Below are positions 7,054 through 13,669 of a stretch of 33,172 nt of DNA, one piece after another (positions within the stretch are counted from its first letter, which is position 1; every line of letters begins with the position of its first letter). Source of the stretch: a virus; IMG/VR virus record IMGVR_UViG_3300013233_000432, positions 1-33,172 of that record. One strand, written 5' to 3'. The position numbers and the translations under genes were made by a program. The notes beneath the pieces are model-generated. The model was not told the DNA's origin and did no database searches. It saw nothing but the letters and a program-made list of their open reading frames with translations.

Positions 7054-7874
7054 AGGACATCCCCCTCGGCGTTCACGACGACATCAGCAACGCGGACTAC
7101 CACGCTGGACCCGGCATCAGCAAGTCCGGCCTCGACCTGGTTCACCGCTCCGCGCTCCACTACTGGGCGCGCTACATCGACCCGGAGCGCGAGCCCCAGG
7201 AGCCGACCAAGGCGCTGCGCATGGGCTCTGCCATTCACGGTCTGGTGCTGGAGCCGGACCGCTTCGGCGAGGACTTCGCCGTTGCCCCGGTGTGCGATCG
7301 GCGGACGAAGATCGGCAAGGCCGCCTACGCGGACTTCCTCCTTGATGCGGAGGGCAAGACCGTCCTTTCCGCCGACGAGCACGAGCTGGCCAAGCGCATC
7401 GCCGAGAGCGTCCACGCGCACCCGACGGCGGCCTACCTGCTCTCTGAGGGAGCGCCGGAGCTGTCCGCCTACTGGCGAGACGAGAAGACCGGCGAGCTGT
7501 GCCGCTGCCGTCCCGATTGGTCGCGACCGGACGGAATCCTGGTGGACCTCAAGACCACCGAGGACGCGGGTTATCACGGATTCCGGCGCAGCGCGTGGAA
7601 GTGGCGCTATCACGTCCAGGCGGCCTTCTACCTCGATGGCTGGACGGCTGCGGGGAATCGCCAGGCGGAAGTGTTCGCCTTCGTCGCGGTCGAGAAGTCG
7701 CCGCCCTTCGCGGTCGCCGTCTACTACGCCAGCGAGGACATGGTGCGGCTCGGCAGAGAGGAATATCGCGCCGACCTCGATCACTTCTCCGCCTGCCACA
7801 AGGCGGACCAATGGCCGGGCTACCCGACCAACCTCCAGCAACTCGACCCGCCTGGATGGGCGATGAAAGAATGA
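7050..7874 (+). CDS. RecE-like PD-(D/E)XK exonuclease
   Basis: The protein is 274 aa. It opens with the family signature HDDISNADYHAGPGISKSGLDLVHRS. Nuclease motifs follow: GSAIHGLVLEPDRF with His63, ELSAYW near Glu137, DWSRPDGILVDLKTT with Asp166 and Lys168 (the D...xK core), and HVQAAFYLDG with Gln190 and Tyr194. This is the YqaJ/RecE-type fold that degrades the 5' strand of double-stranded ends to load an annealing protein. The RecT-family gene follows with a 4-bp overlap, which is the usual RecE-RecT pairing. Catalysis is inferred from the motifs. Confidence 0.9.
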   Translation: MKDIPLGVHDDISNADYHAGPGISKSGLDLVHRSALHYWARYIDPEREPQEPTKALRMGSAIHGLVLEPDRFGEDFAVAPVCDRRTKIGKAAYADFLLDAEGKTVLSADEHELAKRIAESVHAHPTAAYLLSEGAPELSAYWRDEKTGELCRCRPDWSRPDGILVDLKTTEDAGYHGFRRSAWKWRYHVQAAFYLDGWTAAGNRQAEVFAFVAVEKSPPFAVAVYYASEDMVRLGREEYRADLDHFSACHKADQWPGYPTNLQQLDPPGWAMKE

Positions 7875-8596
7875 CCGACGAAATCAAGAATGATTCGATC
7901 ACCGTCGCGGAAAGCGACGCCAACTCCGCGCTGCCCGCGATCCCTGACGACGCGCAGTTCCAGCGGCTCTGGCGCATGGGCTCGCTGCTGTCGAAGTCGC
8001 AGTTCGTCCCGGAGCGGTTTCGCGGGAAGCCCGAGGACTGCGTGGTCGGCATCCAGATGGCGGCAAGGCTCCAGGCCGATCCTTTGATGGTGCTCCAGAA
8101 TGTCCAGGTGATCCACGGGACGCCCGGGATGTCGGCGAAGTTCCAGTTCGCGCTCGCCAATCAGCGGGGGCCGTTCTCCGGGCCGATCCGTTTCCGCACT
8201 GAGGGCGAGGGCGAGACGCTGAAGGTGACGGCCTACGCCACTTTCCGCGATGGGGGAGACACGGTGGAGGCATCCGCGAGCATGGCGATGGCGGCGGCGG
8301 AGGGGTGGACGAAGAACGGTAAATACCAGTCCATGCCCGAGCAGATGTTGCGCTACCGGGCCGGAACGCTGCTGATCCGCCTCTACTGCCCGGAGGTCGT
8401 GCTGGGGATGCAGACCGCCGACGAGCTCGAGGACATGACGGCTGCTGCGAAAACCGAGAAGCCCCCCGCCATCAAGAACATCGAGGCGCAGGTGGTCGAT
8501 CCCAAGCCCGACCTCGGCGGCGCTTCGGTCATCACTGACGATCGCCGGGCGCTGCTCGATGCGGCCCTCGGCAAGACGGAGGGCAACGGTGAGTGA
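7871..8596 (+). CDS. recT: RecT-family single-strand annealing protein
   Basis: The protein is 241 aa. It matches the RecT core: VPERFRGKPEDCVVGIQMAARLQADPLMVLQNVQVIHGTPGMSAKF, then the beta segments TLKVTAYATF, ASASMAMAAAEGW, and the diagnostic SMPEQMLRYRAGTLLIRLYCPEVVLGMQTADEL. It coats the 3' single strand exposed by the exonuclease upstream and anneals it to homology. With that nuclease, the ATPase, SSB and RuvC-like gene it forms a full phage recombination system. Confidence 0.92.
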   Translation: MTDEIKNDSITVAESDANSALPAIPDDAQFQRLWRMGSLLSKSQFVPERFRGKPEDCVVGIQMAARLQADPLMVLQNVQVIHGTPGMSAKFQFALANQRGPFSGPIRFRTEGEGETLKVTAYATFRDGGDTVEASASMAMAAAEGWTKNGKYQSMPEQMLRYRAGTLLIRLYCPEVVLGMQTADELEDMTAAAKTEKPPAIKNIEAQVVDPKPDLGGASVITDDRRALLDAALGKTEGNGE

Positions 8597-8855
8597 TTCT
8601 CCGGGGCGCGGGCCCGGACCGGGTCGGCCGCCGTTGGGGGCTGGGGTCAAGCTCCACACTGCGCGGCTGGAGGCTCTCATGCGCGAGCGTGGATTGGACC
8701 GGCACACCCTCGCGGCGCAGCTCACCCTGCGCGGAATCCGGACCAACGTGGATCGTTTCTTGGCAGGGACTGCGGTCCCGCGCAGCGAGACGCTCTACCA
8801 CCTGGCGAAGATCCTGGGCTGCTCGATGGAGCGGCTCTTGGACGTAGAGGAATGA
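8589..8855 (+). CDS. XRE-type helix-turn-helix protein, 88 aa (possible repressor or Cro-like)
   Basis: The start is the GTG at 8589, which overlaps the recT stop by 8 bp. The fold is a single XRE/Cro-CI domain: ARLEALMRERGLDRHTLAAQLTLRGIRTNVDRFLAGTAVPRSETLYHLAKILGCSMERLLDVEE. There is no peptidase or dimerisation domain, so it is not a LexA/CI-type cleavable repressor. It is the only classical phage-repressor-like domain in the window, but it lies deep inside the early operon, not next to the divergent promoter. It might be Cro-like. Confidence 0.75.
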   Translation: MSDSPGRGPGPGRPPLGAGVKLHTARLEALMRERGLDRHTLAAQLTLRGIRTNVDRFLAGTAVPRSETLYHLAKILGCSMERLLDVEE

Positions 8856-8923
8856 GGCATTTAGGTGGCCGCGGTTGAGGGGCTGCGGCTGCCGTTTTTC
8901 TGCGGCGGCGGGTAGCGCGGTTG

Positions 8924-9028
8924 GTGTGCTTCGTCTACGGCCATCAGCCCGCGATGGTCTGGCGCCGCTCCTCCTGGATCTGGCAGTGCCAGAGCTGCGG
9001 CAAACGGATCAAGTGGAGAACGAAATGA
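8924..9028 (+). CDS. Very small zinc-finger-like protein, 34 aa
   Basis: A GTG at 8924 opens a frame that reads CFVYGHQPAMVWRRSSWIW then QCQSCGKRIKW and ends in a TGA overlapping the next ATG by 4 bp (9025-9028). The CxxC pair plus an upstream Cys/His, Trp-rich core and basic end are typical of tiny phage zinc proteins. The translational-coupling overlap supports it. The segment 8856-8923 before it holds nothing else I can support. Confidence 0.5.
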   Translation: MCFVYGHQPAMVWRRSSWIWQCQSCGKRIKWRTK

Positions 9029-9249
9029 AGAACGTAACACGGATTCAGGACAGACTAGATCACCTCGACGCGGCGAGGAAGCTCCTCGCGCAGGAAGGCG
9101 CGGTCGCGACCCTCTCGGTGAGGCTAGGGGCGGAGCAACGCATCCTCCGCTTCGGTCGCCACAGGTTGCGCTGGGCGGTGATACACGCGCTCGGGGACAT
9201 CCTGGACACGGAGGAGAAGGAGCTGCGGGGGAGGTATGGCGATGTCTGA
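9025..9249 (+). CDS. Hypothetical protein, 74 aa
   Basis: The ATG at 9025 is preceded by a good ribosome binding site (GGAGAACGAA). The sequence is helical and basic (IQDRLDHLDAARKLLAQEGAVATLSVRLGAEQRILRF), with a C-terminal ALGDILDTEEKELRGRYGDV. No family is recognised. It overlaps the next gene by 8 bp. Confidence 0.6.
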   Translation: MKNVTRIQDRLDHLDAARKLLAQEGAVATLSVRLGAEQRILRFGRHRLRWAVIHALGDILDTEEKELRGRYGDV

Positions 9250-9529
9250 AATCCCCCCCGACCTCCGCCGCCTGCTTCTGGAGTGGCGCGACCACTGCTC
9301 CGGGAAAACCATCGAAGAGCTAAACGCATGGATCGCCACCCACCTACAGCCCAGCCTCCAAGAGCAGATCCAGGCGTTGCTGCCGGATGGGTTTCGGGTA
9401 TCAGTCCTTGAAAGATGCCTAACAATCAAGTGGGAAGGAACGGCGATATCGTGGCCCGTTTACAAAACAGGCCATACCGCCGAGGAGATCGTGGCGGCCT
9501 GGCGGGTGATGTCGGGGGTGGAGGAATGA
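9242..9529 (+). CDS. Hypothetical protein, 95 aa
   Basis: The ATG at 9242 is chosen over 9236 because the GGGGGAGG site lies 7 nt before it; an ATG directly against the site would be too close. The protein is acidic to neutral with conserved-looking Trp residues (LLLEWRDH, TIKWEGTAISWPVY, VAAWRVM). No family is recognised. ATGA overlap with the next gene. Confidence 0.6.
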   Translation: MSEIPPDLRRLLLEWRDHCSGKTIEELNAWIATHLQPSLQEQIQALLPDGFRVSVLERCLTIKWEGTAISWPVYKTGHTAEEIVAAWRVMSGVEE

Positions 9530-9762
9530 CCGCGCCCCGCTGCCGACACAACCGCGCTTGGCCGAGCCTCTACGGGATCTACGGGCTGATGTGGTGTCCC
9601 GATTGTGGGGCGATACGGGCGATCAGGCGCGGTTACCCCGACAGAAACAGCTTCCACTACATGGACCAGGGCTGGGTGCGCCCCGGCGAACATTACGAGG
9701 CCGATGCCCACCGCGTGTGGGGGTGGCCGAAACCCGAGAAGAAGGAGAAGAATGATGCCTAA
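9526..9762 (+). CDS. Zinc-ribbon hypothetical protein, 78 aa
   Basis: The start overlaps the upstream TGA. CRHNRAW at the N-terminus and MWCPDCGAIRAIRRG give a likely C-H...C-x2-C zinc site. The C-terminus is aromatic and then Lys/Glu rich. Short proteins of this type are common in phage early regions and have no known role. Confidence 0.6.
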   Translation: MTAPRCRHNRAWPSLYGIYGLMWCPDCGAIRAIRRGYPDRNSFHYMDQGWVRPGEHYEADAHRVWGWPKPEKKEKNDA

Positions 9763-10165
9763 CCCCCGCTGCCCCCTGACCATCGAGGAGCTTCGGCTGA
9801 TTCAGAAGGAACTGAAGCGCGGAGAGTGGCACGACGACCCCGATTCCTTTGAGCCTTCCTACTGCGCGTCTTGCGGGATGGATCACCCCCGCCACGCGCT
9901 TGAGTGTTCATGGTTCAAAGCCTTCGGGCTGGTCAGCCGCGCGATTGGCGTCATGACCGAGCGCGAAAGAGAAGAAGGCCGCTTCATGACCATCGGCAAA
10001 GAAGCGCCCCCCTGGTTCCTGGCGCTCAAGGGCGAGGCGTGGCGCTACGACGATGCCGGATTGCTCCAGGTGAGGATCAACGGCGAGTGGCAGCACCCCG
10101 AGACCGGGCAACGGATCACGGAGGAGGAAATGTTGGCAGCCGAAACGAAGAAGGAAACGGAATGA
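9752..10165 (+). CDS. Hypothetical protein, 137 aa, with Cys/His motif
   Basis: Two consecutive ATGs (9752 and 9755) follow an AGGAG site; either may be used. The middle holds YCASCGMDHPRHALECSWF, a C-x2-C-x8-C-like arrangement with two His that could bind zinc. The end has a repeated Trp-rich strand pattern (GEAWRYDDAGLLQVRINGEWQHPETGQRI). No family is recognised. Confidence 0.6.
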   Translation: MMPNPRCPLTIEELRLIQKELKRGEWHDDPDSFEPSYCASCGMDHPRHALECSWFKAFGLVSRAIGVMTEREREEGRFMTIGKEAPPWFLALKGEAWRYDDAGLLQVRINGEWQHPETGQRITEEEMLAAETKKETE

Positions 10166-10389
10166 ATCACGACACCGAAGCAGAAATCAACAACCGATTC
10201 ACCTATCACGCCCCGCACGGCAACCAGGCGGATCGCTACATGGAGATCCGGGAAACGGCACGGGGCTTTGCCTTTGACCTGCTCCGGCTTGTCCCCGATA
10301 GCCGCGAACGCTCGCTGGCCCTGACCAAGCTGGAGGAGGCCGTCTTCTGGGCGAACGCTGCGATTGCGCGGCGGGAGGAGGAAGAATGA
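10162..10389 (+). CDS. acb2: Acb2/Tad1-type cyclic nucleotide sponge (anti-CBASS / anti-Thoeris)
   Basis: The protein is 75 aa with an ATGA overlap at both ends. It carries the pattern of the Acb2/Tad1 helical hairpin family: RFTYHAPHGNQADRYMEIR near the start, a long first helix, then PDSRERSLALTKLEEAVFWANAAIAR as the second helix. Family members form compact oligomers that bind and sequester the cyclic oligonucleotide or gcADPR signals made by CBASS and Thoeris defences, so the effector is not triggered. Length and motif order fit; ligand specificity cannot be told from sequence. It sits in an early operon among small unknown genes, as expected for a counter-defence gene. Confidence 0.85.
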   Translation: MNHDTEAEINNRFTYHAPHGNQADRYMEIRETARGFAFDLLRLVPDSRERSLALTKLEEAVFWANAAIARREEEE

Positions 10390-11156
10390 CCCCCGAATCC
10401 CTGAAGAAGCTCGCCGCCGAGGTCGAGGCCATGCTGCCCGAGGGGTGGGCCACGGAGGACAAGGAGGGCAATGTCCTGTGGATGGAAATCGGCGACGAGG
10501 AAGGTCACTGGCACGCCTACCCCGACTCCACCACCACCGCCCTGGGAATCGTGCGCTCCCTCCACGGGCTTGCGCCGGGCCTGGTGCCGGAGCCGGAGGC
10601 GGATGCCTACCTGGACATCGTGTTCGACGGGCCGCCGAGCCATGAGGCCCCGCGCTTCGTCGAGGTCGAGAACGAGCAGGGGTGTAGCGTCAGAGCTGGA
10701 GAATGGGTCGAGCGGGAGGACGGATACTGGGTGCTGCGTATCCAGGTCGCTCCCACTCCCGAGCCGCCCAGCCAGCCGGAGGCCGAAGCGCCGGAGCCGG
10801 AGTTCCGCTCCCATGAACCTCAAGAAGACGTAATAACCATGACTATTGCGGAGTTGAAGGCGGAGCATGAGGGCGCAGTGGATCGTTATCTGCGCGATCA
10901 CCCCGACCCCTACCTGCCTCTCCTCCGGGCCATCGTCGCGGAGTTGCGCGGGATTCGGAGGCTCTATACCACCAAAACCTTCCCGGGAGTAACGAGCGGT
11001 AGAGGCTTTGAGAACGACCTTGACGCAGCCGACCGCCGGAGCGCCGAGGCGCTGGGGGAGGTGGGGGAGGAACACCCGTTCGAGGTTCGGGGTGTCCGCG
11101 AAATCCTGCTTGGACAACCCGGCAAGTCGCTGGGGGAGACTGAAAACGATGACTGA
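10386..11156 (+). CDS. Hypothetical protein, 256 aa, two-part architecture
   Basis: The ATG overlaps the sponge gene stop. Residues 1-115 are acidic with paired beta segments (NVLWMEIGDEEGHWHAYPDS, GYWVLRIQVAP). A Pro/Glu-rich linker (about 118-150) leads to a helical C-terminal part starting at an internal ATG (10839). That internal ATG is preceded by AAGAAGACGTAATAACC and could start a separate 106-aa product. I see one unbroken frame, so I annotate one gene. No family is recognised. Confidence 0.6.
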   Translation: MTPESLKKLAAEVEAMLPEGWATEDKEGNVLWMEIGDEEGHWHAYPDSTTTALGIVRSLHGLAPGLVPEPEADAYLDIVFDGPPSHEAPRFVEVENEQGCSVRAGEWVEREDGYWVLRIQVAPTPEPPSQPEAEAPEPEFRSHEPQEDVITMTIAELKAEHEGAVDRYLRDHPDPYLPLLRAIVAELRGIRRLYTTKTFPGVTSGRGFENDLDAADRRSAEALGEVGEEHPFEVRGVREILLGQPGKSLGETENDD

Positions 11157-11370
11157 AAAAATGGACACGGGAAAACTGGGCGAGGCTATTGGAAAGCTCT
11201 TGTTGAAGGTGAAAGACCTGCGGCGGCGCGAGAGGGAAATCGAAGGAAGGCTGTCCCGCTTGCCCCTTGAGCTTGAGGCGGTCGGCAGGGAACTCGCGGA
11301 GACAAAAGAGAAGATTAAGAAACTGACCGCCGAGGCGCTGGGGGAGGGGGAGGACGCGAGCGATGGTTGA
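11149..11370 (+). CDS. Coiled-coil hypothetical protein, 73 aa
   Basis: It overlaps both neighbours by 8 bp. Nearly the whole protein is a heptad-rich helix (IGKLLLKVKDLRRREREIEGRL, LELEAVGRELAETKEKIKKL). It ends in GEGEDASDG; the DNA coding that tail is the first copy of a repeated junction sequence and also supplies the ribosome binding site and start of the next gene. Function unknown. Confidence 0.6.
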   Translation: MTEKMDTGKLGEAIGKLLLKVKDLRRREREIEGRLSRLPLELEAVGRELAETKEKIKKLTAEALGEGEDASDG

Positions 11371-11629
11371 CCTCACGGCCTCCTGCGAGCATCTTGCCAA
11401 GCGAATGGCCCTCCAAGCCCGAGGGATACCTTCCGTTTCCTTCTTCCTTCGAGAGGGCACGGCAGTCTTCGAGATCCGGGCGGACGACCGGACGATGCTG
11501 GTCTCGGTCTCGGAAGACCTTGTCCTGTCCAAGCCCGACCTGGTCTCCCGGGTCATAGACCACGCCTGGGAAAGCGGGAGGGATTCCAAGATCGAAACAT
11601 TCCACCTGGAGGACGCGAGCGATGAGTGA
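11363..11629 (+). CDS. Hypothetical protein, 88 aa
   Basis: The ATG at 11363 is part of the repeated junction GAGGACGCGAGCGATG. The protein alternates short helices and strands (SVSFFLREGTAVFEIRADDRTMLVSVSEDLVL) and ends in LEDASDE, encoded by the second copy of the junction. No family is recognised. Confidence 0.6.
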   Translation: MVDLTASCEHLAKRMALQARGIPSVSFFLREGTAVFEIRADDRTMLVSVSEDLVLSKPDLVSRVIDHAWESGRDSKIETFHLEDASDE

Positions 11630-11843
11630 GAAGAAGTGGTGGGCCGTGGTCACGGAGACCAGGGAGAAGGTGAAAGACCCCAAAACAGGGCTCCTCCGTG
11701 ACTACCTGCGCAAGGAGTTGACCCTTTTCTCGTCCGAGGAAGATGCTGCTGAGTTTCGGGCATGGGCGCGAGGAGGGGAGGTTCTGCTCTTCTCTCCAGA
11801 CGAGATTGATTTCGCCGACGAGGACGCGAGCGATGAAGCCTGA
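11622..11843 (+). CDS. Hypothetical protein, 73 aa
   Basis: It starts in the second junction copy and ends in the third (DEDASDEA). The body, WWAVVTETREKVKDPKTGLLRDY then LTLFSSEEDAAEFRAWARGG, looks like a small alpha/beta protein. No family is recognised. Together with its neighbours it forms a run of similarly sized, acidic small proteins. Confidence 0.6.
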   Translation: MSEKKWWAVVTETREKVKDPKTGLLRDYLRKELTLFSSEEDAAEFRAWARGGEVLLFSPDEIDFADEDASDEA

Positions 11844-12057
11844 CTCCAATACCTGGGTGGTGTCCTACCACGACGACGGCTCCGGCGAGGGAGGACTCGA
11901 CTCCAGGGAAGAAGTCTATCTATGCTCCAGCATGGAAAAGGCCAATGCGCTCAGTCTTGAGCTTGAAAACCAGCCAGACAGAAAGGGAAAGCGTGCGTTT
12001 CTCTACACCCCTTCGCGTGTTTTTATGGTCGAGGAGGAGGCAACCGATGAAGCCTGA
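11833..12057 (+). CDS. Hypothetical protein, 74 aa
   Basis: The ATG at 11833 lies in the third junction copy; it begins MKPD, as does the next gene. The layout (WVVSYHDDGSGEGGLDSREEVYLCSSMEKANALSLEL) resembles the preceding 73-aa protein: a Trp-Val strand, an acidic loop, then a helix of the 'EKANAL/EEDAAEF' kind. That suggests distant paralogy between the two. It ends in EEATDEA, the fourth, degenerate junction. Confidence 0.6.
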   Translation: MKPDSNTWVVSYHDDGSGEGGLDSREEVYLCSSMEKANALSLELENQPDRKGKRAFLYTPSRVFMVEEEATDEA

Positions 12058-12442
12058 CCTCGCCCAACGCCTGGAGCGGTTCATGCGGGTGGATCATGCC
12101 CGCCTGACCCAGCGACGCCTTTACAGGTCATGGCGATGCGAGCGGAGGGATGAGGACGAAGACCCTTGCTGGGTCGAGCATCGGCGACACCCCCGCAACC
12201 CAGGCTCGTATGTTCTGGCCGAAGACGAACACGCCCTGTTCGAGGCGGAGCGGGCCGGACGAGTCCTAAACACCTGGAAGGCGGTATGGGTTCAGGGCGA
12301 TCGAATGGCCTACGCCGACATCACCAACTACTGCCGCGCTTGCCGCGCCAGGGAACGGCTCTTTCGATTCCGCGACCACCTGAACACCCAGCGCACGGCA
12401 GCCCTCCTCGCCCTCCGCCGAGCCTGGGAGGGGGAGCGATGA
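12047..12442 (+). CDS. Basic hypothetical protein, 131 aa
   Basis: The ATG at 12047 lies in the degenerate fourth junction copy. The protein is strongly basic, with many Arg and Trp residues (RRLYRSWRCERRDED, RHPRNPGSYVL, YCRACRARERLFRF). CRAC plus the earlier Cys residues may bind zinc. It is coupled to the RuvC-like gene by an ATGA overlap, so nucleic-acid binding is likely. No family is recognised. Confidence 0.6.
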   Translation: MKPDLAQRLERFMRVDHARLTQRRLYRSWRCERRDEDEDPCWVEHRRHPRNPGSYVLAEDEHALFEAERAGRVLNTWKAVWVQGDRMAYADITNYCRACRARERLFRFRDHLNTQRTAALLALRRAWEGER

Positions 12443-12930
12443 CCCTCCGCACCTGCTTCGGGATCGACCCCGGACTTACCGGGGCAGCCGTCGCGCTCGA
12501 TGACCGGGGCAATCTCCTCGGCTACACCAGGATGCCGATCACCCGGGGCGGCAAGCGAGAAGTGCGCGGCCCGGCACTGATCGAGTTTCTTTCCCTCTTC
12601 CCGAACGAGGAAACGGCGCAGATCGCCGTCGAGGAAGTGGGCGCGATGCCGAAGCAGGGGCTTGCCTCGACCTTCCGTTTCGGCCGCGAGTTCGGGCGCA
12701 TCCTCGGAATCGTGGACGCGCTCGGATTCCGCGTGATCCGCCCTGCCCCGCGGGCGTGGCAGAAGGTCATGCTGGCCGGGCTGGACCGGCGCGACACGAA
12801 GGCGGCCGCCGTCCTCGCGGCCACCCGGCTCTGGCCCGAGCTGGCCGAGCCCCTCAAAGTCAAGGCCGCGCAGGGCATCGCCGACGCTGCGCTGCTCGCG
12901 GAATACGGTCGGCGGAAACTCCTCGGATAA
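12439..12930 (+). CDS. RuvC-like Holliday junction resolvase
   Basis: The protein is 163 aa with an RNase H-like fold: CFGIDPGLTGAAVALDD gives the first catalytic Asp, QIAVEEVGAMP the Glu, and AAQGIADAALLAEYGRR the C-terminal Asp. ASTFRFGREFGRILGIVDALGFRVIRPAPRAWQKVM is the characteristic phage RuvC-like middle. Such phage enzymes cut branched DNA left by recombination and replication before packaging. It is next to SSB and in the same operon as RecE/RecT. Assignment is firm, exact substrate inferred. Confidence 0.88.
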   Translation: MTLRTCFGIDPGLTGAAVALDDRGNLLGYTRMPITRGGKREVRGPALIEFLSLFPNEETAQIAVEEVGAMPKQGLASTFRFGREFGRILGIVDALGFRVIRPAPRAWQKVMLAGLDRRDTKAAAVLAATRLWPELAEPLKVKAAQGIADAALLAEYGRRKLLG

Positions 12931-13371
12931 ATGGCATCCTTCAACACCGTCATCCTGATGGGACACCTCACCCGTGACCCCGAACTCCGCCAGGCACAAT
13001 CCGGAAACTGGGTCGCCAAGGCTGGCATCGCGATCAACGAGCGAGCGCCCGACGGCCAGGGCGGCTACCGCGATGAGGCCCACTTCTTCGACCTGACCTT
13101 CTTCGGCCGCACCGCGGAGAGCTTCGGGAAATGGTTCCAGAAAGGCAGCCTGGTTCTGGTGGAGGGCAAACTCCAGCAGGAGCGCTGGGAAACGAAGGAC
13201 GGGCAGAAACGCAGCAAGGTCGGCGTGGTCGGATTCCGCTGGCACTTCTGCGGTGAGGCTGCGTCCACCTCGAGGCCTGCTGCTCCTGCTCCTGCTCCTG
13301 CCCCCGCTCCAGGCCCGAAGCCTGCCGATGGGGGAGGTCTGGATTTCGTGCCTTCGGATGTCCCGTTCTAA
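12931..13371 (+). CDS. ssb: Single-stranded DNA-binding protein
   Basis: The protein is 146 aa, starting directly after the resolvase stop (TAAATG). The OB-fold is recognisable: MASFNTVILMGHLTRDPELR, GNWVAKAGIAINE, HFFDLTFFGRTAESFGKWFQKGSLVLVEGKLQQERW, KVGVVGFRW. A Pro/Ala linker leads to a C-terminal tip SDVPF in place of the usual DDDIPF. The tip is where partner proteins of the recombination and replication machinery bind. Confidence 0.93.
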   Translation: MASFNTVILMGHLTRDPELRQAQSGNWVAKAGIAINERAPDGQGGYRDEAHFFDLTFFGRTAESFGKWFQKGSLVLVEGKLQQERWETKDGQKRSKVGVVGFRWHFCGEAASTSRPAAPAPAPAPAPGPKPADGGGLDFVPSDVPF

Positions 13372-13481
13372 TGATCCGCTTCCTGGTCGCCCCTCTCCCC
13401 GTTCTCGACGACGGGGAGGAGTGGGCCGTCATGTGGCGGCCCGAGACTGGAGATTTCACATTCTTTCGCCTGGACTCCTGA
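13371..13481 (+). CDS. Very small hypothetical protein, 36 aa
   Basis: The ATG at 13371 overlaps the ssb stop in a TAATG junction, which is the coupling style of the operon. It reads MIRFLVAPLPVLDDGEEWAV then a Trp/Phe-rich end and stops at 13481. No family. It overlaps the probable excisionase frame, so one of the two starts may be misjudged. Confidence 0.4.
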   Translation: MIRFLVAPLPVLDDGEEWAVMWRPETGDFTFFRLDS

Positions 13482-13669
13482 CCTACGCCGAAGCGGCGAC
13501 GCTGCTCGGGGTCTCGCGACGCACGATCTCGCGGGCGGTGGCGAGGGGGGAACTCGAGGTCGTTCAGGCTCCGGGGACTCGCGGGCCTCGCGGTCGGCGG
13601 ATCACACGGCAGTCAGCGGAGAGAGCGGCTAAAGCCCCTCCAGCACTTCCCGCGCATCCTCTGCGGTAA
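13433..13669 (+). CDS. Excisionase-like / MerR-type helix-turn-helix protein
   Basis: The core LTYAEAATLLGVSRRTISRAVARGELEVVQAP with a following GRRI is the short winged-helix of the excisionase/HTH_17 type. I use the GTG at 13433 as the start; a later non-canonical CTG at 13478 would give the same domain. The gene runs head-on into the integrase and they overlap by 41 bp at their ends, a frequent phage arrangement. Likely role: bending attachment DNA for excision, or transcription control. Confidence 0.65.
   Translation: MAARDWRFHILSPGLLTYAEAATLLGVSRRTISRAVARGELEVVQAPGTRGPRGRRITRQSAERAAKAPPALPAHPLR

Noticed and set aside
8589-8855. CI-like cleavable repressor
   Set aside because: Only the XRE domain is present; no S24 peptidase or dimerisation part, and it lies inside the recombination operon.
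10386-11156. Frameshift or two separate genes at the internal ATG 10839
   Set aside because: The frame is unbroken and a separate start is only weakly supported, so one gene with a possible internal start is reported.
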